A stretch of 64,000 bases of DNA from Halichondria panicea (lineage: Eukaryota; Porifera; Demospongiae; Suberitida; Halichondriidae). The stretch is taken from the NCBI RefSeq assembly GCF_963675165.1, contig NC_087382.1:1488001-1552000 (forward strand), read 5' to 3'. The position numbers and the translations under genes are program-made. This document shows positions 1-12,439 of the stretch, in pieces. How positions within the stretch are numbered: position 1 is the first letter of the stretch; every line of letters begins with the position of its first letter. The notes beneath the pieces were generated by a model that saw only the letters and a program-made list of their open reading frames with translations, made no database searches and was not told where the DNA came from.

Positions 1-664
1 TTATCAAAGTCCATTAGCAGATATCAATAATCGAATTTATCAAAGATCGTTCACGTGTAAATCGAATATCAACTGCCAAAAATCGATTATTAGAAATCGA
101 TCTTCAAAAATCGATTTTATTTTGGATGCACACGCCAATTAATTCTGTCTGAATTTTGTCGCAAACGGCGTTCCATACAAGAGTCTATTATTATTCCTAG
201 GAATTTACCCATTCTTGTCAACTGATACTTGCCATTTAATGGCTGGTAAAAGCGATGTTTGCAATGTCTCCTTGAGTTGTTGTGTGGTTGGTCTTTGTGA
301 GGGAGAGGAGACACAGTGCACGAACTCAACATTACTTTACCAACTTATCTGAATTTGAACAAGGGAAATAGTTTGCCAAAGACAGTGGAGCAGAAGCTCT
401 CATACACTATATATATACACAAAGGGTGCCGCTAGGAGCAGGCCGCCAGGCTAGAGCACATAAGCAGTACAAAAGAATAACAGGACTTGTACAATTAAAC
501 AGTACAACACAGGAGTACATGAGGAAATGACTAATTAAAGGATTTTCTAGCTGGCAAAAAGAAACTAGCTGAATATAGTCTACAAAAGTCAGTGTGCATG
601 CATGCAATGAGGAGGGCTCAAAAAACGAAACCAAGCTTAAGTATTAGGAGATAATTATACAATG
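1..664. other. AT-rich flank, no gene seen
   Basis: No convincing coding signal. Positions about 203-245 recur inverted at about 7620-7660, so part of this is an interspersed repeat. The end of this stretch is presumably the 3' flank of the minus-strand gene that stops at 665. Confidence 0.5.
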
Positions 665-3600
665 TTACTCTTTCACGACATCGATGACAGTGTGCGTAAC
701 TTTGGGTGCATTGTCTTGAGGAGGGGGAGGGGCTGGTCTGTAGTCCTCCGTAGTGAGAGGGGCTAGCACGTCCAGGGCAGGCTCTCTCAGCTGTTCCGGC
801 CTTGTGGCTGGTCGGATGATGGGAGGAGTGATGTAACGATCAGGATCAGCTTCTTCCATGACTCCATTAGTGTACGGATCATATCTGTCCACGTTTGTCC
901 AGGTTTCTTTGTGGTTTTTCTTCTCCAGTTCCAGTTTGCGAACTCGTGGAATCATTTTTCTTAGTCTGAGTGCATTTTGCTGCCTCTGCAGAACAGGAAC
1001 TTTCTTCAGTATGTACTCGTAAAAGTGGTAGCAAACTATCACCACAAACAAAATAAAAGTCACTGCCATTGAAATGTTGGATATTATGTCTTGATTCCCA
1101 TTGATGTTTCCTATGTAGAGGGTGCCATATGCTAGAATTGCAAGATTGAGGAAAAAGAGTGTTTCCAGTAAATCATTGAATCGTATTTTGTACACTGCAT
1201 AATTCTGCAATTTGAAAATATTAAGCCCAACACTTATAGATCCAGCTGATAGTACGGGGAGAGAAGTGTCTAAAGCCAAAGCAGTTATTAGATTATGAGC
1301 GATCAAAGAAAATAGGAGCAGTCCCACCCAGTAGCGATGCTTGGGAGTGAATGGAGCATGGTATGCATCCATGAAACCATTGTAGTATGTGTTCTTAGTC
1401 CATATCATGAGTTTCCGTTTTGAACAGCGAGGAAACCATTGTCCAAAGAAGAGCAGTACAGTGAACAATATACCAGAGATGAGGATTATGGCGGCAAAAA
1501 CAAACCGAGGGATGTGACCGAGAGTGAAATATTGCACATTGCCGTCATACAACCAAACTATATCACTTGAATTGTTGGGAAAATCCAACACCTCGGTTGC
1601 ACCATCAAGATAATCCAAGACCCTGTATTGCAGTGCAGCAATGATAAACTGCAAGAGTTTGGAATAAGAGAGTAGGACGAGTGTGCCTAGGGCAGCAACT
1701 GGGTTCCTGTTGGAGAGGAGCTTTGCAAATGAGTCAAAGTACTTGCTCAAAATGATTATTAAGAACATCAAAAGAAACAGGTAAGCAGGAAAGACAATCT
1801 GAAGGAGCACTTTTGCATGAGAGTTCATTCCATCATAAAAGCATGTCTCAATACCCAAGTCAAGATTCACCCACGATATGAAAACTGTCAAAGGGTTATG
1901 AAAAGGTATGAAAATCGACTGATTTGCAGCTAATATATTAGTGTAGAAGATCAGCCCATGGATAGTGCCTGTTGCTATGGTAATGCTGAAAAGGAGAATG
2001 AATACAACTAGTACTATGCCTGCCAGGGCAAATGGGAGTAGCAGGAGAAGGTAAGAGTTTGAACAGAGTTCACATCTTGAAGTACCTAACACAAGACTGA
2101 GCCCTGGTTCACATTCTCCACACAAGACCACCACTTCGATTGTAGGCACATTGTTCGTCAGGGTTGCTTAGACTGATGTTGACTGGCTTTAGTACACAAT
2201 AGTCAAATGTACAGTTACTAACAATATACCCACTTCCGTTAGTAGTATTAGTCACTCCTATCCATATGTTGTTATTGCTTTCCAGCTTTATGGTCCCATT
2301 TTCTTCAGAACAGTTTGTTATCTGCTGCAACAAGACTGGATCACAGTCACACTTGCACTCAATTGAGGACATAATTGGTTGGAGTCCAATAGGGCAATCA
2401 CACTTTTGAAAAGATATGTTTAGAATTTGTTTTGAAATTCCCAAATTGTTGCATGGACCCTCAGCATAGAGTTCCACTTGAGCAGAGCTGTCTTGTGAGA
2501 ATACATTGTACTCTAATTCTGTGCACTGATTGCCAACTTCCTGTTGTGCTTGTCCTTCTTTGAGACGATCAACTCTACGGCTCTCAGTGATAACAAAACT
2601 GTGAATTATGGCATTATTCATTGGATTTCCAGCTTGGATTACAGCCATAACACTGATTGTGAATGCTTGTCCTTTTCTAACAGAAATGGTCTGTTTGGTG
2701 GTGTTACACAACTTCACTCTGACAGCCTTCGAAGCTATCGATGAATAATGCACAGTATTGTTCAAGTACTCAAATCCGTTGTCTGATGAAGAGAGTTCGG
2801 CTGATACATCCACCGTACACCTGTCAAACAGACCTCCGTAAATATCTGCTCCTGACTTGGAAGCTGTGTTGTTAGTCAAAAAAGTGTTGCGATGATTAAT
2901 TGATGTATTGTTCAAACACTTAAGTACTTCTTCATATGAAGACTGGGAAGTTTGCACTAAAGGTATCAAAGTCTTAACAAAATTGATATCAAAACCGTAG
3001 AGATCTTGAGTTTGAATGAAGCATTCTGTTCGTGTCAGATCTCCTGCAGTAGTTACATCCTCTCCTCTACACACACCACTCATCTCAGTACTGTCTGCCA
3101 CAAATATCCCCCCTCCATATTGAGCCTTGTTATTGTGGATTTCCAGTATGACCAGCGTTTTACCAAGCTCTAGCTCCAAGTCCTGTTCAAAATATATATC
3201 TTGGAACTTTGTTGTAGATACACTCCACCTCCGCTATTGTTTGCCGAGTTTATTTTGATTTGGACGTAAGCGTGAGAAAAAGCCTTAATGTTTGAAGCGA
3301 CTGCATAAATACCTCCTCCATTTTGAGCATCATTTCGTTCTATAATACTCACAAACAGTACAGTCTCCATGTCACTACATGTACACGGGACAAAGTTATC
3401 ATTAAATAAACAACCAGTAGTGACCTTCGAATCAAATTCAATTTCGCTTGAGTATGCATAAATCCCACCACCATTGTGTGCTGTGTTGTGAGAAATCTCT
3501 ATTGGATAGTGAACAAAGAGTGTACTCTCTCTCAGAAACACACCTCCTCCAACAGTAGCAGTATTGTTAGAAATGACCACTCCTTCTGCATTGATATAGA

Positions 3601-5457
3601 TTTGACTCTGGACTGCTCTGATGGCTCCACCCTGCACACCACGATTGTTACTGAGAGTTGTGGGTCCATTGAACTCCACTCGACTGCTTAGAGCATACAC
3701 AGGGTTTACATTATTGCTAACATTGTTAACTCCCGTAAATGACAAGTTAGAATGCACTACGTAAATGATATTTCACCCTCTAAATTGTCAAATATGCTTG
3801 TATTAGTAATTATCAAAGTTGAGATAACAACCGCAATCACTCCATCTTGCTGAGTAGCTCTGTTGTTTGTGACCACAGAGTCGGAAATGATCACAGTGCC
3901 ATCAGCAACAAAAAACACTCCACCAAAGTCAGCACTGTTATTTTTAAACATGATTTTGGAGACGGATATAGTTCCAGTATATACCAAAATCGTTCCACCA
4001 AGACTAGTTTCTCCATTATCAACTACAGCTTCATTATCTGTTATATTACAGCTCAAGATAGATGCATCACCCGCGAAAAGTCCAATCGCTCCACCTGAGG
4101 TAGCCTTGTTGTTTGTTAGCTTGCTATCAGATATCAGTAACTCTCCAGTAAAAACCGAAATCGCTCCATCTGATCTACCAGCACTGTTGTACGCTAGCTC
4201 ACTGTCGGAGATTGAGACACTCCCTCCCTGGATATTAATTGCTCCACCGTCAAGAATAGCACTATTGTTTAGTAGGGCACAGTTGGAAATGAACAAACTA
4301 CTTTCGGAGGTGGAAATTGCTCCAGCACTTTCAGCAATATTATTTGTAAAGTTGCATAAACTGATAGTCACACTTGCAGAGTCCACTTCCACTGCTCCAC
4401 CAAATCCAAATATAGCAGTGTTGGAATTAAACCTTGAATTGTTAATAACAGTTTGATTTGATATAATATTATGAATTGCTCCACCACCATCATGAATAGC
4501 ACTATTGCTCAGTAGTGTACAGTTGGAAATGAACAAACCACTTCCAAAGGTGAAAATTGCTCCACCTGCTTTTTCAGCACTGTTGTACGCTAGCTCACTG
4601 TCGGAGATTGAGACACTCCCTCCCCGGCTATAAATTGCTCCACCGTCAAGAATAGCACTATTGTTTAGTAGCGCACAGTTGGAAATAAACAAACTACTTC
4701 CAAAGGTGATAATTGCTCCACCAAAATTTAATTGAGCAATATTATTTGTAAACTTGCACCAACTGATAGTCACACTTGCAGAGGCCACCTCCACTGCTCC
4801 ACCATATGCAGCAGTATTGGAATCGAATCTTGAATCATTAATAACAGTTTGATTTGATTCAATGTTCGCTGCACCACCACTGTTACTGAAGAAATCGCTC
4901 TTTTCAATGTACACATTATCAGCTTCAACAATCAATGCTCTGTCAGTGCTAGTGTTGTTCACAAAGAGAACTTGTTCAATCGTTACAGTTACCGTACGAG
5001 TGATCTCGAGTGTACAAGCTTCCAACTTTAGCAATTTCAAGCCTACCAAATAGCAGTTAGTGATATCAAAAAGTATTTGAGAAATTATGTACATGTAGCC
5101 TGAACTACTTTCATCACCTGCTCCAGTGAAATGCAAACCTTCAATACTCAATGCACTGATATTAGATAACAGCACTCTACCAGTTTTGATAGTGGCATTT
5201 TGGCCAGCAATAATCACCTCTCTGAAATTACGAATGTAAAGCATTTCACTTAATAAATGATCTCCAGGTAGAAAGCTCAAGGTGAGATTGTCTCCACCAG
5301 ACAACAGGGCTGTTTGAACAAGCTGCTCGAGAGTGAAATAAGTTCCATTTTTGTAGTCATGACACGAGTCAGCTGAATCCACTGGCACAATGTGATAGTG
5401 CTCACTCCTGGTAACAGTAGCTAGGGTCAGTAGCAGCACCAACCAGCTGGTGTGCAT
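665..5457 (-). CDS. POMP-like beta-helix, multi-pass membrane protein (copy 1, three frame breaks)
   Basis: One gene of about 1,590 residues read in four consecutive frames: 5457-3757, about 3757-3170, about 3179-2109 and about 2149-665. It starts with an ATG followed by a hydrophobic signal-like stretch (MHTSWLVLLLTLATV). Next come many short beta-helix repeats of the type NNSAxxGGAI, as in chlamydial polymorphic outer membrane proteins. A cysteine-rich juxtamembrane part (CDC, CKCDCD, LCGEC) precedes about seven or eight hydrophobic helices, including a SYSKLL motif, and a proline-rich tail. The plus-strand copy at 57.7-60.7 kb reads through two of the break points. There, the frame change near 2130 is one extra G (GGTGGTC versus GGTGTC) and the one near 3186 looks like one lost base. 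The break near 3760 fits an extra AT. These may be real lesions or sequence errors. The likely role is a cell-surface receptor or adhesion protein; this is inferred from architecture only. Confidence 0.75.
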
Positions 5458-7221
5458 GTTCTCTCCGATACTATAAAATTACAAGTATATTTAAATACAA
5501 TTAATGCAGTATCAGTATACTAGCTGCTATTGCTACTTCTACTTTGTACTTAAAGTGTATACTGTAAAGCATCTACAGAGGTAGAACATGTGGAATAAGC
5601 TAATTAATGGTCACCAGAGCAGGGCCGTAAGAAAAATTTTTAGGTGGGGGGGCAGAAAAAAGAAATGGACCCTCCCGCCAGAGGCGAACTTTTTACATGT
5701 GTATGTTCTCAGAGATAAACAGGAGAAACATATCGAGCTTCGTAAGAAAAAGGTCTTAGTTAGTCCTACCTTCTTCAATTCTGTTCGTTTATCTATGATT
5801 ATATCCAGCTGTGTTGCACCATGTAGCACAGCTAGTCTGTCAGCCAGCCTTTGTCACAAACATTACTTTGTTTTTATATCACAATTACGTTACAGGCTGT
5901 AAAGTCATAATAATAATATAATAATTATTATCACGAAATCGTAGATCTACTGTTACTATTATAAACGGGTACTAATTTTAGCGAATTTTAGCAAAAATGA
6001 AGATGCTAAGCAAGCTAGCCCTTTTTTTCATCTGTATCTGGCTCCAAACTTTCCATTCAACCTTAAAACTCATACTTGTACTCTTTTGAATAATTGAGGC
6101 GAGCGAAGCGAGTCCCTTCCTAGTGATGAACGTTGCAATTTGTCTGTGTGTGTGTGTGTTTGTCATGGAAGCTGCGCATGGGCACAAGAGCTAGCTACAC
6201 TCAGGAACAAAGGCTCAGACAAGACACAGAGATGCTTGAGGCTACAAGCACGCCTACAGCAGGTCAGAGCAGCTCAAATGGGGACTTTCTGAGCCTAAGA
6301 TCACATAGGCACGCCTGCAGGAGGTCACAACAGCTTACTTGCCATGTTTTACTTCCAAGTCTTGTGTTTTTGTGATAATAAACCTGCTAGCTCAACAGGA
6401 CAAAACAGAGATCGAAGCCAGTCACTAGGACAGGTCAGAGCAGCTCAGATGGAGACTTCTGAAGTTGCACAGGCACCTTTAGACAATACAGCTCTGCATG
6501 CTCCTAGTTATTGTGGTAATGAATTTGCTACAAATCCGCCAAAATTAGTACGTACCCTAAAAACAGAAAAAAATCTGAAAACTCTAAAATTCCTACCCGT
6601 CTATAATAGTAACATTAAGGTAGCATACCTATTACTGTATATACCTTTTAATTCCAGACCAACAGACACAAGGACACAGTGCACAGATTGATACAGCAGT
6701 ATAGCCAGAGACTGAGTATATAGCTATAGATCTATAAAAAAGCTGTATATTATAGTGTTATGTACTGCATGGTCAGATAATTGTGAACAGAGTTGTCCCT
6801 GTACATGTATTATAGAAAATGTTGGATATTACCAAAAATTCCTAACTACTATATATAGGAAAATCACAATGTCGTAATAATGTTTCTTATACTGAAACAC
6901 TTGTATATAGTACACATGCACCAGCAAATCAAACAGAAGAGCTATGAATACAGTATCTATTAGCCCACAACCATGGCATTGTATACACCTTCAAAGGATG
7001 GGCAGACCAGATGGTGGGATTCTATTATAAGTGTGAAACCATACCCGTGTGCACGAGGGTAGCTATATAGGAGTATGGCCATGAGGTTGTTGGAATAAAA
7101 CTCTGCAATATTTCATGAAAATGGGAGAGATGGATATCCTAATTATATACTCTGGTCAGTAAGACAGCTCTCACAATTTTCATTATTTTGTTTCAATCCC
7201 AGCCTTCCCCCTCCACCCACA

Positions 7222-7303
7222 CCTCACACTCACAGTCACACTCACACTCACACCCATGCACACTCACACTCACACACACACACACCACACACACACCACA
7301 GAA
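7222..7303. repeat. CA-rich microsatellite
   Basis: Imperfect (CA)n and CACT runs, visible directly. Confidence 0.85.
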
Positions 7304-8175
7304 CACACGACTGGTTCTGGTCACCATTGACTAGTGCTAGAGCTCCTTTCCCTCACAGAGACCAACTACACAACAACTCAAGGAGACACTTGCAAACATC
7401 GCTATTATACCAGCCATTTTTATTTTTTTTATTTTTTATCAACAAATTTGTGCAGAGGTCAACAAAAATAGCTATGAAATGTAAGCTAATACTAATCTGA
7501 GACCTGATACTACAATACTTTATACAGACAGAGAACAGTACAGTTAATACACGAAAGACTACGTTAGAGAGATTATAATTTAGATTTAAAAGTTTGTAGC
7601 GAAATCCCATCCACATTAAAGCCATTAAATGGCAAGTATCAGTTGACAAGAATGGACAAACAGTTTATTAAGAATGCAGTAACATAATAACACAAGAGGT
7701 GCTGCAAACTCTTGTTGTGTCAGAATCATTCATTGTCCTTGCATCAACATTATATTATTTCACTCACATTTCACTGAACTATAATTATACAAGTGCAAAA
7801 ACATTTTGTGAGGGAAGTAGGGTTGGCTGAGCTGAGCTGCTCAAACATCAAAAAGGACGTAAACAAGATGGGTTGGTGTTATAATTAATATTAATTTTAG
7901 GTTCTCTTTGAAGTTACCAGTAACTTGGTCAACAGTAGTACTGTACGATGCTGTTCCAATGGGCAAACTATTACCCTGTTCAAATTCAAATGGTAATTTA
8001 AGGTTCGTGCACTGAGCAGCGTGCGACAGTTCATTTCAAGATAATGATTAATAAATTAATTTTGATTATACTCAACCATAGATCAACTTACAGTATGCAC
8101 AAAACAGACACTGTAAAGATTTGGACTCAAGAGTCTAGTGACTAGACACAAAAATAGCGCTGACTCAGCACATTT

Positions 8176-8250
8176 ATAGCTAAAGACGACGACCTTTCCC
8201 ATATTTCAATTGCAATGCTGAAACAGGTGTTGCGCGGCGGTACATGTTGG
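8176..8250 (-). repeat. Orphan copy of the four-TM gene promoter block
   Basis: Contains ACGACCTTTCCC, a CTGAAACAG stretch and TTGCGCGGCGG followed by TACATGTTGG. This is the order seen upstream of four-TM copy A at 11350-11480. No four-TM exon lies next to it, so it is probably left from a deleted array unit. Confidence 0.65.
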
Positions 8251-8387
8251 TTATTTTAAGCATTTATTTTACTTGCTGCATGTGGGGCTTGTTTTAAATA
8301 TGTCATTATAAACTAGGCCTGTCTGTGTTGCATACATGTATCATGCAATGTTTGTCCTAATTCTGAAACCAGAAGCCATGATCTATC

Positions 8388-9093
8388 TAGCCTCGAGACC
8401 AGGCCGGGTCTCTATTGCATGGGTGATAGTGCACATGCACGAACTGAGTCTGGGTAACTCGTATACTTTATAGTAAACCTTTGTAAAATTATACCGTAAA
8501 CTAGTTTGTTTACTAGTTTCTTTCCTATTAATTTTCAAATACTTGTCTCCTGTGAAGTTGTGGCTTATGCTCTCTATTGCGTTGTCGAGAAGGCTTGCTA
8601 GCTAGCTGTGGCCCTCTATGGTGTTGTCGAGAAGGCTTGCACACTAGTCTGAAGCCAGAAGAAGCTCTCATTTGTACAGAAACCAAGTTCAAAACATCAC
8701 ACGACCATCCAACCATTCTGGTTTCAGACTAGTGTGCAAGCCTTCTCGATAGAGGGCCACAGCTAGCTAGCTAGGCTACAAAGCTTCATATAGTACATGG
8801 GCGTGTATGGACCACGCCTATGATTAATTACACATGCAATATAATTACCGTATAGCTGGTAATTTTCGTGGGGCAAAATATTCGTGGTTTTCGTGGTTGG
8901 AGGTCTAACCACGAATATTTTACCCACGAATGAAGCGACCTTGCCTACCTTTGCCTACAATCTAAGCAGCAACCACGAAAATATTATCCACGAAATGTCT
9001 CAATATTGCTGAACCACGAATATTTTGTCCCCCGAAAATTACCCGCTATACGGTATACCAGGTCGTATTTTAATCGGCCTGGTCTCGAGGCTA
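8388..9093. mobile_element. Foldback MULE-like non-autonomous element, 9-bp TSD
   Basis: Ends are TAGCCTCGAG and CTCGAGGCTA, flanked by the perfect 9-bp direct repeat TGATCTATC (8379-8387 and 9094-9102). The interior has a long inverted repeat around 8600-8770. Related copies lie at 61125-61657 and 62980-63520. A MITE is nested at 8846-9055. A 9-bp duplication with long inverted ends fits Mutator-like elements. The short ORF inside recurs in every copy and is not a gene. Confidence 0.85.
8846..9055. mobile_element. MITE with ACCGTATAGC ends, nested in the foldback element
   Basis: Left end TACCGTATAGCTGGTAATTT and right end AAATTACCCGCTATACGGTA are near-perfect inverted repeats. The inside repeats ACCACGAATATTTT motifs on both strands. 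Other copies are at 20831-20990, 24331-24538 and 42710-42890. The foldback copies at 61 and 63 kb lack it at this position, so it inserted later. Confidence 0.85.
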
Positions 9094-9102
9094 TGATCTA
9101 TC

Positions 9103-9420
9103 AGACCCATTCACATTATACAAATTCCAATGCATTTGCATGGAGAATCTACCATGGTGAGAATATCAGAGACAAGTATGCATGGTAACACAACAGGTAT
9201 AATCACTATAGGTAGAAAGGGTCATGATACTCTTAAAGATAAGTTGCTTTGCAATGTAGATCAAATCCCTCTTTTTATATTATGGACACTCAATATAATT
9301 ATAACACAATGGCCATCCATGCATGCCCTCTCTCAAGCTCGCCTGACAGCATGTAGCCTCAAATCCAGGCTGACTTAATTGGCCTGAATTCAGCATGCAA
9401 TAATTATACCGTATTACTAG
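9103..9420 (-). repeat. 3'-flank repeat of the four-TM array unit
   Basis: Recognised by GAATCTACC followed by GATCAGAGACAAG-like sequence, a GTAGATCAAAT stretch, and CTCAAGCTCGCCTGACAGCAT. Similar blocks lie downstream of other four-TM copies (27390-27600, 33120-33430, 41660-41870, 47950-48240) and as orphans at 24080-24310, 26880-27000, 39800-39990 and 40460-41036. Confidence 0.65.
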
Positions 9421-9813
9421 AATGTTTTGCGAGCATCCAACATGCGATGGTTGATCAATTCGTAACAATAAAATCCGCAAAACCTAAATTACACACGAGA
9501 TCCTTGCCAGAACGCAATAGTTAGATCGCAGAGGGTCAAATTTTCTGCTGATTTCGCTCATTCGCAAAGGTTTTTCAGCAAAATATTCGATTCCGTAGTG
9601 GTTTTCAACTATAACTACAGAAGCTCCCAAAATAACATACTTATTATGAGGTTCAATTCACTAAAGAAAACAAATGTTCATTGTGACAGTAGATCTAGTA
9701 GTATATACAAACAATGAAAATGGTTCTCACTAATAAAGTAATCTGCTAGCACTAATGTAGTAATAATACAGGCATGTTCTATTTACAACGAGTCACACTG
9801 TTATTAACTAGTA

Positions 9814-11196
9814 CTATTGGTTGTTGATGATAGCTTCCTCGGGCATTTCATAGAAGGTCCATGCCACCATCTGACCAGTCTGAGAAAGAGAGAGAGAATA
9901 TCGTTTTTTTCGTGTACTGTGCACTTCAAGTAATTGTATATGTTTTAAGCTGTGAACAGAGAGAGAGAAGCTGTTTCATGTGCTGTGCAAGTAATTGTAG
10001 TGCACTGATAACAGCATGAACAGCTTCCAGCACGATGATTGGAATACCCAGCAGGGAGATGAACCAAAGGGGAAGCACGCAGAAAGTTGTTAACCAGTGG
10101 CGGACCCAGGAATTTGAGAAGGAGGTTTCAAATTATTTAACAGTAAACCTATAAGCAATGAGCATGCACATTAGAGAGTTAGAAAGCCTAGCCCACATAT
10201 CAATTGCATGACATCAGCCAGAGTAACTATACAGATACAGTAACTATACAGATCACAATCATTCAAGCTGAGTTGCTAGCTAGTAAGTTGATCCTTGTGT
10301 GAAAGGCGGATTCCGAGTCCATGGAACCCTGTCTGGATCCGTCACTGTTAACAGTATCAGCAATCAGATTTTTCTTTTGATGCGTTGTATTTTGTTGTGT
10401 CAAGGTTATATACATTACTACATGCATTCACTCACCCAGGACAGAGTGGCAATTATAGTGTTCCTGCAAACATTAAGTTTACAGGATTAGAAAGGTAGCC
10501 ATTTGATAAGGAGATAATAATGCCCCTTCCTGCATCAAAGAAGACCATCCCCAGACAGAGAAGGAGCAGGACACTGAAAACTGTCATCTGATAAATTGCT
10601 AAGGAACTGTAAATGTACACACATAGCACTGATTAGACGTTGACTTTGTGTTTTGACACATTCATCAAACAGTTTCACAGTTTCACTGTTTGTATATAGG
10701 CAGAAAATACAACAGTAATACAATTACTATTGCATTTATGGGAGGATACAATGGTCCTGAGGATCCTAATCGCAGATCGTGCACTGATAACAGCATGAAC
10801 AGCTCCCAGCACAATGATTGGAATACCCAGCAGGGAGATGAACCAATAGGGGAACCACGCAGAACCTACTGCTGCTCTACCGACGCCCTAGAAATAGGGG
10901 AGGGGGCTAGAGTGAACACATGCATGCAGACTATGGCAATAATAATTTATATAATATTATGGCCCCACAATACGCTTGCACTCGATTGAATAGGTGTACA
11001 CGCATGCATGCACTTACAACAGTGAACAATCCAAATCCAATCACAATGAGCAACCATGGTAGAATAGTGAAGCCAGCCAAGCCCAATCCAATCTGCAAGG
11101 TGTCAGAGATAAAGCAACAATTCATGCAAAATAGGGAAAATAGCTATATGAATAATAAGAATGCAACAACACCTTTCTTGCTAGTCCTTCCAACAT
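9814..11196 (-). pseudogene. Four-TM array gene, copy A (frameshift in exon 4)
   Basis: Five exons on the minus strand: 11173-11196 (MLEGLARK), 11018-11092, 10750-10887, 10436-10587 and 9814-9879. All splice sites are GT-AG and match those of intact copies. Exon 4 is 152 nt instead of 150. An extra TA in the ...ACACTATAATTGCC... stretch shifts the frame, so the fourth helix and the conserved tail (TGQMVAWTFYE) are lost. Exon 5 would also stop early at CAATAG. Intron 4 carries a hAT-like MITE. The family function is not recognised; the encoded protein is a small four-helix membrane protein. Confidence 0.75.
10095..10345. mobile_element. hAT-like MITE in intron 4 of copy A
   Basis: Ends CAGTGGCGGACCCAG and CTGGATCCGTCAC(TG) are inverted repeats, flanked by TGTTAAC on both sides (10088-10094 and 10346-10352). 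The CAGTGGCGGA-type end and 7-8 bp duplication fit hAT non-autonomous elements. The same end type recurs at 59454-59814. Confidence 0.75.
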
Positions 11197-11282
11197 TTTT
11201 AATATAATAGCAGAGTCTTTAAAGGCAGCAGGAAATCTCCAGTGTAGCACATAAATTGTGAGACACTCTCCCAAATTATGTG

Positions 11283-11468
11283 TTTTTATAGAAGCTAGTA
11301 TCATCTCCCCTGATGTCATAACTTTACTGACTCCACCGTGGACATTAAGAAAAGGGAGTTTATTTTAAAGACGACCTTTCCCTTATTTCAAAAACGCTGA
11401 AACAGCTTTCTCAAAGGATGATCTTTCCCACTTGTACATACCCTCCTACCATGTTGCGCGGCGGTACC
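11283..11468 (-). promoter_or_regulatory. Copy A promoter: TATA box and upstream block
   Basis: On the gene strand a TATAAAAA (11283-11290) lies about 90 nt upstream of the short first exon. Further upstream are two GGGAAAGRTCRT-type boxes (near 11371-11382 and 11417-11431) and a GC box reading TTGCGCGGCGG on the plus strand (near 11454-11464). The same arrangement recurs at copies B, D and E. Promoter function is inferred from conservation and position. Confidence 0.65.
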
Positions 11469-11594
11469 TGTTGGTATTTTGAGCATAAATTTTAAGAGTT
11501 GCTAGGCAGTGTAGATCTAATCCCCCTTTTTTAATATGTGGACACTCAATATTTAACCAGCCAGTAAATTATGTATATGCATATATGTATGTAT

Positions 11595-11648
11595 TAGACT
11601 CGCAAGCCGTCACTGTTGCAAGGCGAACAGTGACGGCATGCGAGTCTA
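11595..11648. repeat. Short hairpin element TAGACTCGC...GCGAGTCTA
   Basis: Near-perfect inverted repeat with arms of about 23 bp around a short loop. Flanks TGTATGTAT and TGCATGCAT resemble a 9-bp duplication with two mismatches, so it may be a minimal relative of the TAGCCTCGAG foldback elements. Confidence 0.6.
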
Positions 11649-11689
11649 TGCATGCATGGCTATTCAACTCTATATACTTATAGCAGCAC

Positions 11690-12330
11690 TCTGAAAATAA
11701 TAATTGGCAGGGTTGTTAGCCAGCTAGAAGCACCTCTCTCTTGTGCCAGCTCCTTGACAGGCGACGGTGTTGCTTCCTCTTTGAGGCTGTCAGCATTTCG
11801 ATTGGCTTGCTCTCTTCTTTTGCGTCTGATATCGGCCTTGGCAGTTATTTGGTTGGCGAGAGCTTCATAAGAAGTCTTGGTCTCTAGATTCGATTAGCAT
11901 TCTAAGTGGGCTTGTAACCATGATCGATGCACTGAAATCATGATCTGAGTGGAGAGAGGGGTTGGCAATGCCTAGACCACCAAGTCTTGCTGGTAAGGCC
12001 AGCAGTTTCCTGTCCGTATCGTTAGGTGGTGGGTGTCCTGTGACACGTGGTATGAAAACCGATGCCGATTAGTCTGACTTATTCTGGGCACTTGTCCAAA
12101 GCTATCAATCTGCAAGCCAAAAAGGGAGAAATCGGGCATGGGTCGACAAAGTTGGAGCAAAAGGCGTTTTGCTACATCTGCAAGTGATTGGCATAGAGAA
12201 TTGGAGGAGGATTTGAAGGCAGTGCACAATCTGCGCCAAGCATGTGCATGCAGCCCCGAGGGCCCCGCAGCCCCCTTTGTCCTTAGGGCAGTGAATCGAA
12301 TCAGACAGGCATCAATGCTTTGGCCTTAAG
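11690..12330 (-). pseudogene. Retrotransposon reverse-transcriptase remnant
   Basis: On the minus strand, pieces resemble a widespread invertebrate retroelement polyprotein. A stretch near 12330-12120 reads like TKGAAGPSGLHAHAWRRLCT. Near 11985-11960 it reads ARLGGLGIANPSL, and near 11740-11700 GASSWLTTLP. No continuous frame exists, and the catalytic region expected between the first two motifs is missing. This is a decayed fragment. Family assignment is from recognised motifs and was not checked by search. Confidence 0.55.
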
Positions 12331-12439
12331 TTATTTATTTATTTATTTTTCATGGGGGGAGGAAGCCCCTTAAATAATTATACATGTAAAGCGTTAGAGA
12401 TATAAAAAACAAATACAGAATGAAATTATGGTGTTAACA

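Larger units (their letters stand above)
5458..8387. other. Intergenic repeats, no gene seen
   Basis: Only short unsupported ORFs. About 6168-6210 is an inverted copy of about 32805-32850. About 7620-7660 matches about 203-245 inverted. A CA-rich microsatellite sits near 7222-7303 and an orphan four-TM promoter block near 8176-8250. The start near 5621 (CAGGGCCGTAAG) resembles a hAT-type end, but no partner end was found. Confidence 0.45.

Noticed and set aside
665-5457. Bacterial contamination as source of the POMP-like gene
   Set aside because: A second copy lies in the same window, adjacent to intron-bearing eukaryotic genes, and both share local repeats and base composition.
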